Of a DNA stretch of 64,000 bases, positions 42,779-51,746 are shown piece by piece (the stretch's first letter is position 1; every line of letters begins with the position of its first letter). The DNA lies in the NCBI GenBank assembly GCA_017999435.1, contig JAGNLV010000003.1:124001-188000 (forward strand). Direction: 5' to 3'. The DNA is from Candidatus Zixiibacteriota bacterium (GTDB lineage Bacteria; Zixibacteria; MSB-5A5; GN15; FEB-12). A program made the translations under genes and the position numbers. Under the pieces are notes generated by a model, which did not search any database, was not told the origin of the DNA, and was given only the letters and a program-made list of their open reading frames with translations.

Positions 42779-43441
42779 TCAGGGTTTGCAGCGACGGCAT
42801 GGCGAGAGTCCCTCGGCCAGGGCGTCGCGGCGGGTCGCAAAAGTGCGGGCCCGGCCGGACGTGAATTCGGCGGTCGAGGGGCAGCCGGGACGATGGAAGC
42901 GGTAGGAGGTTCGGCCGGCGACATAGTAGGGCTCCGCGGCCCGCGGGAGCGCGAACAGCCCCGCCCGGCGGTCGAGCGCGGCTCGCTGGGCGGCGATGAT
43001 CCGGTCGGTCTCGGGGCGCCCGGTGTCGGTGTCCCGGAACAGGTAGACGTAAGCGAGGCCGCTGTCGACAAGCACCCGGTTCACCAGCAGGGTATCGTCG
43101 ACGTACACGTACGCCAGGAGGCGGCCGTAGGTGTCGCGCCGGCGGCCGGAAGAAACGATGCGGGCTTCTTTGCCGAGAGCGACTTGCGCGAGCAGCGCGG
43201 CCGCCTCGTCGTGGAGCGGCTCCCCGTCTTCGGGCGTGTCGATTGCCAGCAGGCGGACCGTCTCGCCGTTGCCGAGCACCATGGTGTCGCCGTCGATTAT
43301 CTTCACCACCGTGGTGAGGGGGACCGGCGCCGGGTCGCGGCCGATGTCCGAGCGGCGGACTATCAGGACCGCCGCGATCAGGACCAAAAGGAGCGCCAGC
43401 CGTCCGGCCAGCCGGGCTTTATGCTTCCGTTTCCTCGCCAC
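42779..43441 (-). CDS. Thermonuclease-family protein with C-terminal Cys/His motif
   Basis: 220 residues. An N-terminal membrane helix (LAGRLALLLVLIAAVLIV) is followed by a staphylococcal-nuclease-like domain (about 40-165: VVKIIDGDTMVLGNGETVRL, AIDTPE, RRDTYGRLLAYVYVDD). The C-terminus has the Cys/His motif HRPGCPS ... ATRRDALAEGLSPCRRCKP, seen in other nuclease fusions and like the Ada metal-binding type. The enzyme is expected to degrade DNA or RNA outside the cytoplasm. It overlaps the 3' end of sbcC by 23 nt, so translation is likely coupled. Confidence 0.85.
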   Translation of the reverse strand: MARKRKHKARLAGRLALLLVLIAAVLIVRRSDIGRDPAPVPLTTVVKIIDGDTMVLGNGETVRLLAIDTPEDGEPLHDEAAALLAQVALGKEARIVSSGRRRDTYGRLLAYVYVDDTLLVNRVLVDSGLAYVYLFRDTDTGRPETDRIIAAQRAALDRRAGLFALPRAAEPYYVAGRTSYRFHRPGCPSTAEFTSGRARTFATRRDALAEGLSPCRRCKP

Positions 43442-45833
43442 GCACCGTCACCTTCGACCACCCCAGCCCGGTGGGCGCAACCTCGATCAGGCACTCGACG
43501 CGGTCCCGGATATCGCCCACGTGGGTGATGAGGAATATCTGGGGAAAACGGTGAGTGAGGTTGGTGAGCGCCTGTACGATCAGCTCCTTGCGCCCGTCGT
43601 CCTGCGACCCGAACACCTCGTCGAGGATAATGAAGGAGCGGTCGATGCCGGCTGACTGGAGCAGCGCCTCCGAGATCGCCAGGCGGAGGCAGAGGTTGGC
43701 CAGATCCTTTTCGCCGCCGGAGAAGCGGTCGATGCCGTAAAACTGCCCGTCGTCGAGCACCTGCAGGTTGTACTTCTCATCGAGCTCGACCATCGAGTAG
43801 CGCCCGTCGGTCATCTCGGCCAGCAGGCGGCCGGAGATATCGGAGAGGGTCGGGCGGATGCGGGAGATGAGGAGTTCGCGGAATTCGGCGAACAGCCCGG
43901 CCAGTTTCTCGCCGTAGTACTGGCGGGCGCGCGACTGGTCTAGCTGGGCGCGGGCGGCCTCCAGGCGGGCCAGTTGCTCCCTCTTGCCGTCGAGCTCCCG
44001 GCCGGTCAGTTCGAATTCCTTGACCGCCCCGACGGCCGCCTCGCGGGCCGTTTCGAACCGCGCCTGCGCCGCCTCGAACCGTTCCCGGCAGGCGGCGAAT
44101 GTCTCCTCGGCGTAGCCGAGGCCGTCGCGCCGCTGCAGGAGGGTATCGGCCTCGGCCTGGGCCTGGACGAGCGCCGCGTCGGTGCGGGCGCGGGCGGCGG
44201 TGACCGCCTCCCGCCGCGCCAGTTGCCCCTCGAGGCGGTGGAGTTGTCGGTGCTCGGCTTCGAGCGCCGCGACCGCTTGCTGCGCCTGGGCAAACCGGTC
44301 CTCGTCGAACACCACCTCGCCGATTTCGGCGATCTTGACCCGGGCCGCCTCTCCCCTCCGCCCGAGCTCGGCCAGACGCGCCGAGAGCGCTTCGCGCTCC
44401 CGGGCGGCGGCTTCCCGCCTGATCACGAGTTCCCGCCGGGCCAGCGAGCGAGCCTCCAGCGCCTCGGCCTGCTGTTTGAGCTGCGTGCCGCGGGCGGCGG
44501 CGGAGGCGAGCTCCCGGCCGAGCCCGGCAAAGGCGGCGGTCAACTGCTCGAGCTCCTCGGCCAGGTGCCGGCGGATCGCCGGGAGATCATCGCCAAACGG
44601 CCGGAGGCACCGGTCGCAGACGGAATCGGGGCCGAGGCTGGCGATCGACCGCATCTGCGCCGCCAGTTTCTCTTTCTGGACCTCGATTGACTTCTGTTCG
44701 GCCAGCAGGCGGCCGTACTCCTGCCGGGCGGCGTCGAGGTCGGCTTTGCCGGCCTCGGCGGCGGCGGTGATCGATGCGGGAATGGCCGCGAGGTCGGATT
44801 CCAGCCCGGCCAGCGCGCGGGCCGATTCCTCGACCGCCCGCGCGGTCTGGTCGAGTTCCGCCTGAAGTTCGGTTCTCTGCCGCTCCATCTGGTCGAGCAG
44901 TTGGCGGCGGGCGCGGGCCTCGGACAGGACTTCGAGTTCCCGCCGGGCCGGCTCAAGAGCGGCTATACGGGCCCGGACTTCGGCCGCGGCCGAGTCCGCC
45001 TGGGCCAACTGAACGGTGTCGGCCTCGAGTTCTTTGAGGCGGACCGCCAGCGCGGCGGCGGTCTTGCGGGCGGCCTCGAGCCCCGCCCCGAGTTCGCTCC
45101 AGGCGGCCCGGGTCTCCTGGGCTTTGATATACTCGGCGCGGGCCGCGGCAAACGCCTCCTCGGCCGCTTTCCTCTCGGCCGCAGCAGCGGACTGGAGCCC
45201 TTCCAGTTCGGATCGGCGGGCCGTCAACTGGGCGATCGCCGTAGTGAGGCTCTCTCCGTCGGCCACCTGGCGGGCCAGGAGCTCGGTTTGCCCGCCCGCG
45301 ATTTTCACATCTTCCTTGACCCGGACAATCGCCCGCTCGAGCCGGTCGATTCCCAGCATCCCGGCCAGATGGTCTTTCCTCCGAGCCGGCTGCAGGACGG
45401 AGAGGGCGTTGAGCTCCTGCTGGCGGGCGAGAAACGAGGTCAGAAAACCCCGCCAGTCCAGACCAAGCAGCTCCCCCACGTATTTCCGGGTCTCGTTGAC
45501 GCCGACCGACTCCGAGGATTCCCCCCGGTAGAGCTCGACTTCCGGCCGCTCCGATTTCCCGACGAGGCGGCGGATTACACGGTACTTTTCGTCATTAATA
45601 AGGAATTCGAGGGATACTTCGCACAAGTCTTCGGGACGAGCGAAAGCCGCCTTGATCTCTTCCCGCCTGGAGCGGGCCGCCTGGTTGCCGTAGAGGGCCC
45701 AGGCGATCGCCTCGACCAGGGAGGACTTGCCGGCGCCGTTGCCGCCGGTGATGCCGATCACTTCGTCCGCGAAAGTCAGGTCGACCGATTTCAGGACCCG
45801 GAAATTTCGGATTTTAAGTGAACTCAGGCGCAT
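43419..45833 (-). CDS. sbcC: SbcC/Rad50-type DNA repair ATPase
   Basis: 804 residues. Walker A GNGAGKS (31-37) follows the typical N-terminus MRLSSLKIRNFRVLKSVDL. Long coiled coils flank a zinc-hook Cys pair (CDRC, 406-409). The C-terminus has the ABC signature SGGEKDLANLCLRLAIS and Walker B FIILDEVFGS. It normally pairs with the SbcD/Mre11 nuclease to process double-strand ends; no sbcD is adjacent in this window. The start is the ATG at 45833, with TTGACT upstream at 45868. A membrane-anchored thermonuclease gene overlaps its end. Confidence 0.9.
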   Translation of the reverse strand: MRLSSLKIRNFRVLKSVDLTFADEVIGITGGNGAGKSSLVEAIAWALYGNQAARSRREEIKAAFARPEDLCEVSLEFLINDEKYRVIRRLVGKSERPEVELYRGESSESVGVNETRKYVGELLGLDWRGFLTSFLARQQELNALSVLQPARRKDHLAGMLGIDRLERAIVRVKEDVKIAGGQTELLARQVADGESLTTAIAQLTARRSELEGLQSAAAAERKAAEEAFAAARAEYIKAQETRAAWSELGAGLEAARKTAAALAVRLKELEADTVQLAQADSAAAEVRARIAALEPARRELEVLSEARARRQLLDQMERQRTELQAELDQTARAVEESARALAGLESDLAAIPASITAAAEAGKADLDAARQEYGRLLAEQKSIEVQKEKLAAQMRSIASLGPDSVCDRCLRPFGDDLPAIRRHLAEELEQLTAAFAGLGRELASAAARGTQLKQQAEALEARSLARRELVIRREAAAREREALSARLAELGRRGEAARVKIAEIGEVVFDEDRFAQAQQAVAALEAEHRQLHRLEGQLARREAVTAARARTDAALVQAQAEADTLLQRRDGLGYAEETFAACRERFEAAQARFETAREAAVGAVKEFELTGRELDGKREQLARLEAARAQLDQSRARQYYGEKLAGLFAEFRELLISRIRPTLSDISGRLLAEMTDGRYSMVELDEKYNLQVLDDGQFYGIDRFSGGEKDLANLCLRLAISEALLQSAGIDRSFIILDEVFGSQDDGRKELIVQALTNLTHRFPQIFLITHVGDIRDRVECLIEVAPTGLGWSKVTVRGEETEA

Positions 45834-45839
45834 GGCGAG

Positions 45840-45868
45840 AAAGAAGACGGCGGGCGGGGTCAAGTCAA
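45840..45868 (-). promoter_or_regulatory. Possible leaderless promoter for sbcC
   Basis: On the minus strand, TTGACT (45868-45863), a 17-nt spacer and TTCTTT (45845-45840) end 6 nt before the ATG at 45833. The -35 is good and the -10 is weak. Confidence 0.35.
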
Positions 45869-46018
45869 GTTGTTAGTCGGGGGGCGGGGCGGGGGGACGC
45901 TGAAAGTGACATGGCAATCGACGGGGGGTCGGGGGACATCTGGCGGGAGATACCACAAAAAGTATCCCGTTTCTTCCCGGCTGTGCAGTTTTTGGGCTCC
46001 CGGAGCGGGTTTTAGGCC

Positions 46019-46046
46019 TTGACAAAACGGGAGGATTTCGTATTTT
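46019..46046 (+). promoter_or_regulatory. Promoter for the 1675-residue exported protein
   Basis: TTGACA (46019-46024), a 16-nt spacer and TATTTT (46041-46046). It gives a leader of roughly 570 nt before the ATG at 46622. Confidence 0.65.
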
Positions 46047-46459
46047 GGCATCGAGCGTGTGTCACGCCCGGTGGTGAGTTCGAGAGCCACACTATGAATT
46101 CGTCGCTTGGCAAACCGCGCGAAACCTCTTTACCGGATTTGCAGTAGTTAACGCACCTCGGGCCTACTTCGGTGGTCCCGTCATGCTTGTTTGGGTGGTT
46201 CTGTTCTTTTCGGGCGGAGCTTCCCGGACAGCTGTTTACGACACTACTGCGGGCCAGCGTCCAATCGTCTTCTCACTATTTCCTTTACCTTGACATCTCC
46301 ACGAGGCGGCGGGCAACCGTTGTTGACGTGGCAGGGCAACAGGAGGTGACATACTGATACACAGACCAGATTAGTTCGCGAGCCCAGAAGCATAAGTTCT
46401 TTTTAACACAACTCCACCGGAGCCCCAAGCTCCGACTCCAAGAGATAGGAAGGAAGAAG
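46047..46459 (+). other. AT-richer 5' leader with an isolated Shine-Dalgarno sequence
   Basis: The interval is clearly lower in GC than its neighbours. It contains AGGAGGTGA (46342-46350), a perfect ribosome-binding sequence without a usable start codon after it. Very short frames are at 46094 (17 codons) and 46183. Base-paired stretches are possible, but no known RNA family was recognised. It may be a regulatory leader or a decayed gene. The part between sbcC and the promoter (45870-46018) shows nothing. Confidence 0.45.
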
Positions 46460-46621
46460 ATGATGCTGAGTGTCAAAGATTTGTTCCCGAGTTTCCCTAG
46501 ACCAACCGGCGGGAACATGGCGGAATGCCTCATGGCTGCCGATACTAGAATCGGTATGCTCGGCAAGCCGTCAGTCTTTGGCAAACAAATCATCCAGTTT
46601 CCTTGCTTAAGGAGGAAATAA
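46460..46621 (+). CDS. Possible 53-residue leader peptide
   Basis: ATGATG at 46460 follows AGGAAGGAAG. The frame runs 53 codons and ends TAA at 46619-46621, directly against the ATG of the large gene. The terminal codons AGG-AGG-AAA form the ribosome-binding sequence of the large gene. The peptide (starts MMLSVKDLFPSFPRPTGG) has no known relative and its codon use differs from the neighbourhood. It could couple translation of the next gene or be a chance frame. Confidence 0.3.
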   Translation: MMLSVKDLFPSFPRPTGGNMAECLMAADTRIGMLGKPSVFGKQIIQFPCLRRK

Positions 46622-49600
46622 ATGTTAAAAAGACTGTTCATAGCAGTATTCGTCTTGGGTCTGGTCGTAGGCCTTAGCGGTACAGCACTTTCTGACGTAG
46701 CCAAGCCGTCGTCTGCTCTGAATCCGGTCGAGAAGATCGTGCCCAACCATCCGCGTTTGGATGATGTCACGACGGCCGGGCCGGCGCATTCGGCGTTCAA
46801 GAAACCGGCAGAAGCTCTCGAGCAGCATCTCCTGCCGCCCGGTCTGCAGGTTCCGGCTCTCAAGCTGGATTACTTCTGCGACGTCCAGGATTACACGAGC
46901 GGTTCGCCCGCTTACTTCTGGACGATTCCGGATGCGTACGGGGACGACCTGTTCAACATGCGCTTCACGGCCGACGCCGGGTATGACTGTACTCTGAAGG
47001 TGGCCTGGCTTCTTATGTACGCCGACGCACAGGTTGGGTCGCCGACACTGAGAGTCTACCTCTGGGACGACGATGGTTTTGGCTTTCCAGGAAACAAACT
47101 CGACTCGGTGGATATTGCGACTCCGCCGGCCGGCGGCAGCGGTCTGTACTGGCTCTCAGCGGACTTCTCCGCTGCGGACTGGGTGTTCTCCGATGGTGTG
47201 AACTATCACCTCGGGTTCACGCAGCTCGATCAGGCCGGTTCGGTCGTCGCCGTCATTTCGGACGCTGCTGATGGTCCGTTTGCCGGTGAAGAACGCGCCA
47301 GCGAGTACTACGGGACTTCCTGGGGGACGATGTTAGGCGACTGGGGCCTCGACGTTTCGTTCTTTATCCAAGCGGAACGTTGTTGCGCCGAAATACCCTT
47401 TACCGATTGCTATTCACAAGCTTACATTGAGAACGTCGCGTACTTCTGGCGCGCGCCGCACCCGGTCTACGGGGACGAGCAGTACGCTGAGAAGTTCGAC
47501 GTGGGCGGGCCGGAGACCCTTACCTCGATCGACATCGCCATCTATGGTGGCGGCGCGACCTGGGGCTCGGTCACCGATCCCGTTGGTAACAATGACATTT
47601 ACATCCGCGTCTACGACGACAACGCCGGCTTTCCCGGCGATCTGCTGACGACGGTGACTCTGCCGGCCGGCACCTATGCCTTGTACCCGGCTCTGCAGAA
47701 TGTCCCGATGCCGGCCAACTTCGTACTGACCAACGACTTCCACGTGTCCTTCGGGACCAACGGCGTCTTTGCCACGAGCTGGGAGTCCTGCTTGTCGTCT
47801 GATGGTACGGATGGAAGCGGGCGGTCTTCGTCCTACTTCGATGGAGGAACCGGGTACGAATGGTTCTCGTTCCTCGATGGCTGGGGTATGGACGCCCAGT
47901 TCTACTGGGTTGCGAACCTCTGCAAGGACGAGTACTCCGACTGCTCGATCAACTACTGCTACAACGGCACTGCGTACTACTGGCAGCTGCCGGATCGCTA
48001 CGGCGATTACGGAGAGGCGCAGAAGTTCTCCTCGGTTGGCGAGGAGTGCCGGGTCGATGCAGTGACGATCGCCTGGTACTGGAACCGCGCGCAGTACAGC
48101 TGGCCGCGCTACACGACTCCGTCTTACATCAAGGTGTGGGCGGATGCGGGCGGCGCGCCGGGCGCTGAACTCGGCTCCCTCACCGTCAACCCGGCCGATT
48201 ACGGCATCGCCACCCCGACTCCGACGGCTTCAGTCACGCACTGGGCCACGTATGACATGGGCGGCATCACCGTCGTCGGCGACTACTGGGTGGGCGTGAT
48301 TTCGGATGCTGCGGACACACTGACCGGTATTTCCGTGCTGTCCGACGCCGGCGGCGGCGGCTGCATGGAAGGCTATGCGGAGTACTGGGGCGACTGGGGC
48401 CTCATGTATGTTGACTGGGGCTTCGGCGCCGGGTACGAAGACCTGGCGATGGTCATTGAGTCCGAGCATTGCTGCATTCCGTACAGCGAGCGTACCTGCA
48501 CCACGCCGACCGACTGGTTTACGCGCGGCTACGGGTACAATCGCTCGAACGCCTCGTTTGTTCAGATGTCGGATGCCTGGTGCGATCTGACATTGAATTG
48601 GGCCTACCCCGCGGCCACCCCGGTTGGCTTTGCCGGCCCGGTGGTGTACGATGGTAAGGTGGTCTGTTCGTTCCTGAACAACTACAAGGTGTTCGATCTG
48701 ATCTCGGGCGCCCTTCTGACGACGATCACGCCGCAGGCGGGTCCGTTCGCTCCCGGCGACATTCGGTGCACGCCGACGGTAACCACGATTGCCGGTTACC
48801 CGGATCCCGTGCTCTTCGTGACCGGCGGGACGAACGACGAGGTCCTGGCTTACAACTTCAACACCTACGCCTTGCTCTGGTCGCGCCATATCGGCAACAT
48901 GGGTCCCACCGGCGTGTTCGGCGACACGCGCTTCGGCGTGTTTGTCGTGCTGAACCAGGGCGGGACGGACGTTGTGTACTGGACGACCGACGGCGGCCGT
49001 CTGGTAGCGGCCGACGCGTTGACCGGCGCGCTGTATGGGGGCTGGGCGGTGAACCCGTTCAACCCGGGCAAGCCGTGTCACAGCTCGCTGGCGACCAACG
49101 GCAGCTTGCTGTTCTTCGGAACGCAGGCGTCGGGCGTCGAGGGCGACGTGTACGCGATCGACGCGGCCACCGGCGCCATGGTGTGGCAGTTGTCGGCAGC
49201 GGGTGGCCTGCAGGCCGCGACGGTGTATGCTTCGACCGGCGGCTACGCCGGGACCGAAGGTTTCACCGGCGGCATCGCCTTTGATCCGCAGCGCAACCTG
49301 CTGTATTTTGCCTCTCGTGCGTACTCCGGTGACTTCCCGACAGACGGTGTGTTCTATCGCGTGGCGGCGGGCACCGGTATGCTGGCCGGCCCGGCTCTGG
49401 CGGCCACGCAGACCGTGTACTCGGGCCCGACGGTGGACGCCAACCGCGTCTACGTTGCCGGTAACTCCCGCTACGTGGCGGCGCCGTTCGGCGGCCAGAT
49501 CTACGCGGTCGACAAAGCGACCGGCGTGCGCGTCTGGGCGGCCAACGCCGGCCCGTGGGGGTACATCATCAGCCCGCCGGCTCCGACGACCGCTTCTCTG

Positions 49601-51649
49601 GACGGCTGCTACAACAGCGCCGTGCTGAGCTGCGAGCCGACCGGGGTGGCGGACCTGCTGTTTGCTTTCGGGTCGTTTGGCGGCTACTACGTGTATAACG
49701 CCGAGACCGGCGACAACCTGTACTACAACCGCGTGTCGGTCGGGACCAACCCGGTCGCGCAGCGCGGATTCGGCGGCGCGTTGCAGGTCGACGACGACGG
49801 GGCCTCTCACCTCCTCTTTGCGGACAACTCCGGCAGACTGTACGACCTGACCAAGCAGGGCGACCGTCCGCGCCTGGAGATCCAGCACTACGACATGAAG
49901 GTGCCGTGTCCGTTCGGTACCGACCCGAACTACCTGCTGACGATCCCGGATGTGTACACGAACACCGGTTGCGCCGACCTCCACTTCACGAACGTGATCG
50001 TGGATGAGATCTCGGTGGCCAACCAGTGGATTCCCGATATCGTGGCGCAGTATGTGCCGGACGACGTCATGATGAAGGCTGCCGGCATCGCCGATCGCCT
50101 GACCGATTTCCAGTTCTCGGGCAAGTTCCTGCGTGAAGCGGACGCGACCGAGGACGTGGTGATCGCGAGCGACGATCTGGAACGCCGCACGAACTACGCG
50201 GCGGCCGGCGTCCCGGCCTGGTTTAACTCGATGCTGCATCCGGCCATCGGCGATGTCCTCATCGCCGGCGACACGATGGATCTGCAGTTCTACGTGAACC
50301 AGGCAATGATCCTCCGCGGCGCGCAGGACTTCTACCTGCAAGTCGATTCGGATGATCCGGAGTTCTTCCTGAACGACGTCAACAAGCTGCCGGAGCAGCA
50401 CGTTGTGGTCGTGGGCGGGTGCTTGACCGATACGACGACGCTGATTTTCGGCGTCGGCGGCGCGAACGAGCGTCTGGTCAGCAACACCGGCCGCCTGGCG
50501 ACGGGCGACTGGGGCGACGGCCCGGCCGGCTACAATGGTATCACCATCGACGGTGACGTGAGCAGCTACTTCCAGGGCTCGTTTGCCTTCATGGGCAGCA
50601 AGTACCAGGTGGCGGCGAACACCGACGACTGGGGCGGCGGCGGCACGGCCATGGTGTCGATGCAGGGCGACCCGAACTGGTGCGACGACGACTGCAAGCC
50701 GGCGCTTCAGACGGGTGTGACCCTCGGCTACATCACCGGCGACGGTGGTCTGACGTACGACCCGATCCTGGGCAACCGCGTGTGCTACACCATCCTCGAC
50801 TCCGTGCAGAATTTCGATGCCGGCACGGGCTGGGATTGGACGTGGTACGACGCGCCGTTCGACAATGCCCTGACCATGGGTCTGTACGCGAACTGCCGCG
50901 CGGTGGGTGCGCTCGACGTACCGGAGTTGGCCAACATGACCATCGACGTGATGGAAATCACGGAGCGCAATGGCAATGCGGTCGACGGCTGGTACCTGTC
51001 GCACTTCTTCGATTGCGACAACGGTTCGGATACGATCCAGTACAACGGCACGTACTCCGTGGCCTGGACGCTGGACGGCGGCGCCGCGCAAGCGATCGGG
51101 AACGTGAAGATCCCGTTCGGCTGCGGTTACACGCCGATCGTCAACATCTGGGGCACCTACGGGGTGAGCGGCTCCCACGGCTTCTGGGATTGGACCCAGT
51201 ACTGGGATACGGCGTACTGGTACTGCACTCAGGGCTACGGCGCCAAGACTGAGGCGACCGGCATGCACGGCGGCGACGAAGAAGCGCACGTGACCCTGGA
51301 TCAGCACAACTTCGCTCCGAACGAAACCTATACGGTGGGTATTGCCACGTTCGAGTTGTTCGGTCTGACCAATTCGTTGGATGCGAACAATCCGGACATC
51401 ATTGCGCTGGCGAAGATCGCCAACCAGTGGGCCGGTTTTGGCCGCGGCGACGTGAACAACGACGGCGCGATCAACCTGGCGGACATTATCTACCTGGCCG
51501 GCACGGTCAACGGCGGTCCTGGGGCGATTCCGTTCCAGCACCTGGCCGATGTCAATGCGGACGGCAACATCGACGTGGTCGATGTCGACTTCCTCATCGA
51601 CTACTACTTCAACTGCGGGCCGTGCCCGACCGGCGACTGGATCTTCTAA
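46622..51649 (+). CDS. Giant exported multi-domain protein: triple repeat, beta-propeller, dockerin
   Basis: 1675 residues. A signal peptide (about 1-24) is followed by three tandem domains of about 175 residues (84-253, 262-435, 440-618). Each has Y[FY]W..P..YGD near its start, a [IV]xVxxDxxGxPG-type block and a closing Cys pair. Residues about 645-1080 are PQQ-like propeller blades (VYAIDAATGAMVWQL, IYAVDKATGVRVWAA). The C-terminus has two dockerin-type loops (GDVNNDGAINLADIIYL and DVNADGNIDVVDVDFLIDYYF). A strong promoter, long leader and strong terminator suggest high expression. It may be a major surface protein; the function is unknown. AAGGAGGAAATA precedes the ATG. Confidence 0.85.
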   Translation: MLKRLFIAVFVLGLVVGLSGTALSDVAKPSSALNPVEKIVPNHPRLDDVTTAGPAHSAFKKPAEALEQHLLPPGLQVPALKLDYFCDVQDYTSGSPAYFWTIPDAYGDDLFNMRFTADAGYDCTLKVAWLLMYADAQVGSPTLRVYLWDDDGFGFPGNKLDSVDIATPPAGGSGLYWLSADFSAADWVFSDGVNYHLGFTQLDQAGSVVAVISDAADGPFAGEERASEYYGTSWGTMLGDWGLDVSFFIQAERCCAEIPFTDCYSQAYIENVAYFWRAPHPVYGDEQYAEKFDVGGPETLTSIDIAIYGGGATWGSVTDPVGNNDIYIRVYDDNAGFPGDLLTTVTLPAGTYALYPALQNVPMPANFVLTNDFHVSFGTNGVFATSWESCLSSDGTDGSGRSSSYFDGGTGYEWFSFLDGWGMDAQFYWVANLCKDEYSDCSINYCYNGTAYYWQLPDRYGDYGEAQKFSSVGEECRVDAVTIAWYWNRAQYSWPRYTTPSYIKVWADAGGAPGAELGSLTVNPADYGIATPTPTASVTHWATYDMGGITVVGDYWVGVISDAADTLTGISVLSDAGGGGCMEGYAEYWGDWGLMYVDWGFGAGYEDLAMVIESEHCCIPYSERTCTTPTDWFTRGYGYNRSNASFVQMSDAWCDLTLNWAYPAATPVGFAGPVVYDGKVVCSFLNNYKVFDLISGALLTTITPQAGPFAPGDIRCTPTVTTIAGYPDPVLFVTGGTNDEVLAYNFNTYALLWSRHIGNMGPTGVFGDTRFGVFVVLNQGGTDVVYWTTDGGRLVAADALTGALYGGWAVNPFNPGKPCHSSLATNGSLLFFGTQASGVEGDVYAIDAATGAMVWQLSAAGGLQAATVYASTGGYAGTEGFTGGIAFDPQRNLLYFASRAYSGDFPTDGVFYRVAAGTGMLAGPALAATQTVYSGPTVDANRVYVAGNSRYVAAPFGGQIYAVDKATGVRVWAANAGPWGYIISPPAPTTASLDGCYNSAVLSCEPTGVADLLFAFGSFGGYYVYNAETGDNLYYNRVSVGTNPVAQRGFGGALQVDDDGASHLLFADNSGRLYDLTKQGDRPRLEIQHYDMKVPCPFGTDPNYLLTIPDVYTNTGCADLHFTNVIVDEISVANQWIPDIVAQYVPDDVMMKAAGIADRLTDFQFSGKFLREADATEDVVIASDDLERRTNYAAAGVPAWFNSMLHPAIGDVLIAGDTMDLQFYVNQAMILRGAQDFYLQVDSDDPEFFLNDVNKLPEQHVVVVGGCLTDTTTLIFGVGGANERLVSNTGRLATGDWGDGPAGYNGITIDGDVSSYFQGSFAFMGSKYQVAANTDDWGGGGTAMVSMQGDPNWCDDDCKPALQTGVTLGYITGDGGLTYDPILGNRVCYTILDSVQNFDAGTGWDWTWYDAPFDNALTMGLYANCRAVGALDVPELANMTIDVMEITERNGNAVDGWYLSHFFDCDNGSDTIQYNGTYSVAWTLDGGAAQAIGNVKIPFGCGYTPIVNIWGTYGVSGSHGFWDWTQYWDTAYWYCTQGYGAKTEATGMHGGDEEAHVTLDQHNFAPNETYTVGIATFELFGLTNSLDANNPDIIALAKIANQWAGFGRGDVNNDGAINLADIIYLAGTVNGGPGAIPFQHLADVNADGNIDVVDVDFLIDYYFNCGPCPTGDWIF

Positions 51650-51674
51650 GATTCAGAGAGCCGAAGTTCTTCAT

Positions 51675-51709
51675 GGAAGCGGGGCCGTTCGGCCTCGCTT
51701 CCTTTTTTT
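51675..51709 (+). terminator. Strong Rho-independent terminator of the giant gene
   Basis: A 12-bp stem with one G-U pair (51675-51686 with 51691-51702, loop GTTC) followed by seven T residues, 26 nt after the stop codon. Confidence 0.92.
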
Positions 51710-51733
51710 GTTCCGGGCCGCCGCCGGCAGGGG

Positions 51734-51739
51734 TATAAT
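51734..51739 (+). promoter_or_regulatory. Perfect TATAAT box for a leaderless M50 protease message
   Basis: TATAAT ends 7 nt before the ATG at 51747, so transcription should begin at the start codon. The -35 is poor (TTGTTC, 20-nt spacer). No Shine-Dalgarno sequence is present. Confidence 0.55.
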
Positions 51740-51746
51740 ACGGCGT

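Noticed and set aside
46285-46863. A minus-strand frame of 192 codons across the leader
   Set aside because: It runs antisense into the signal peptide of the giant gene and shows no start signal or family.
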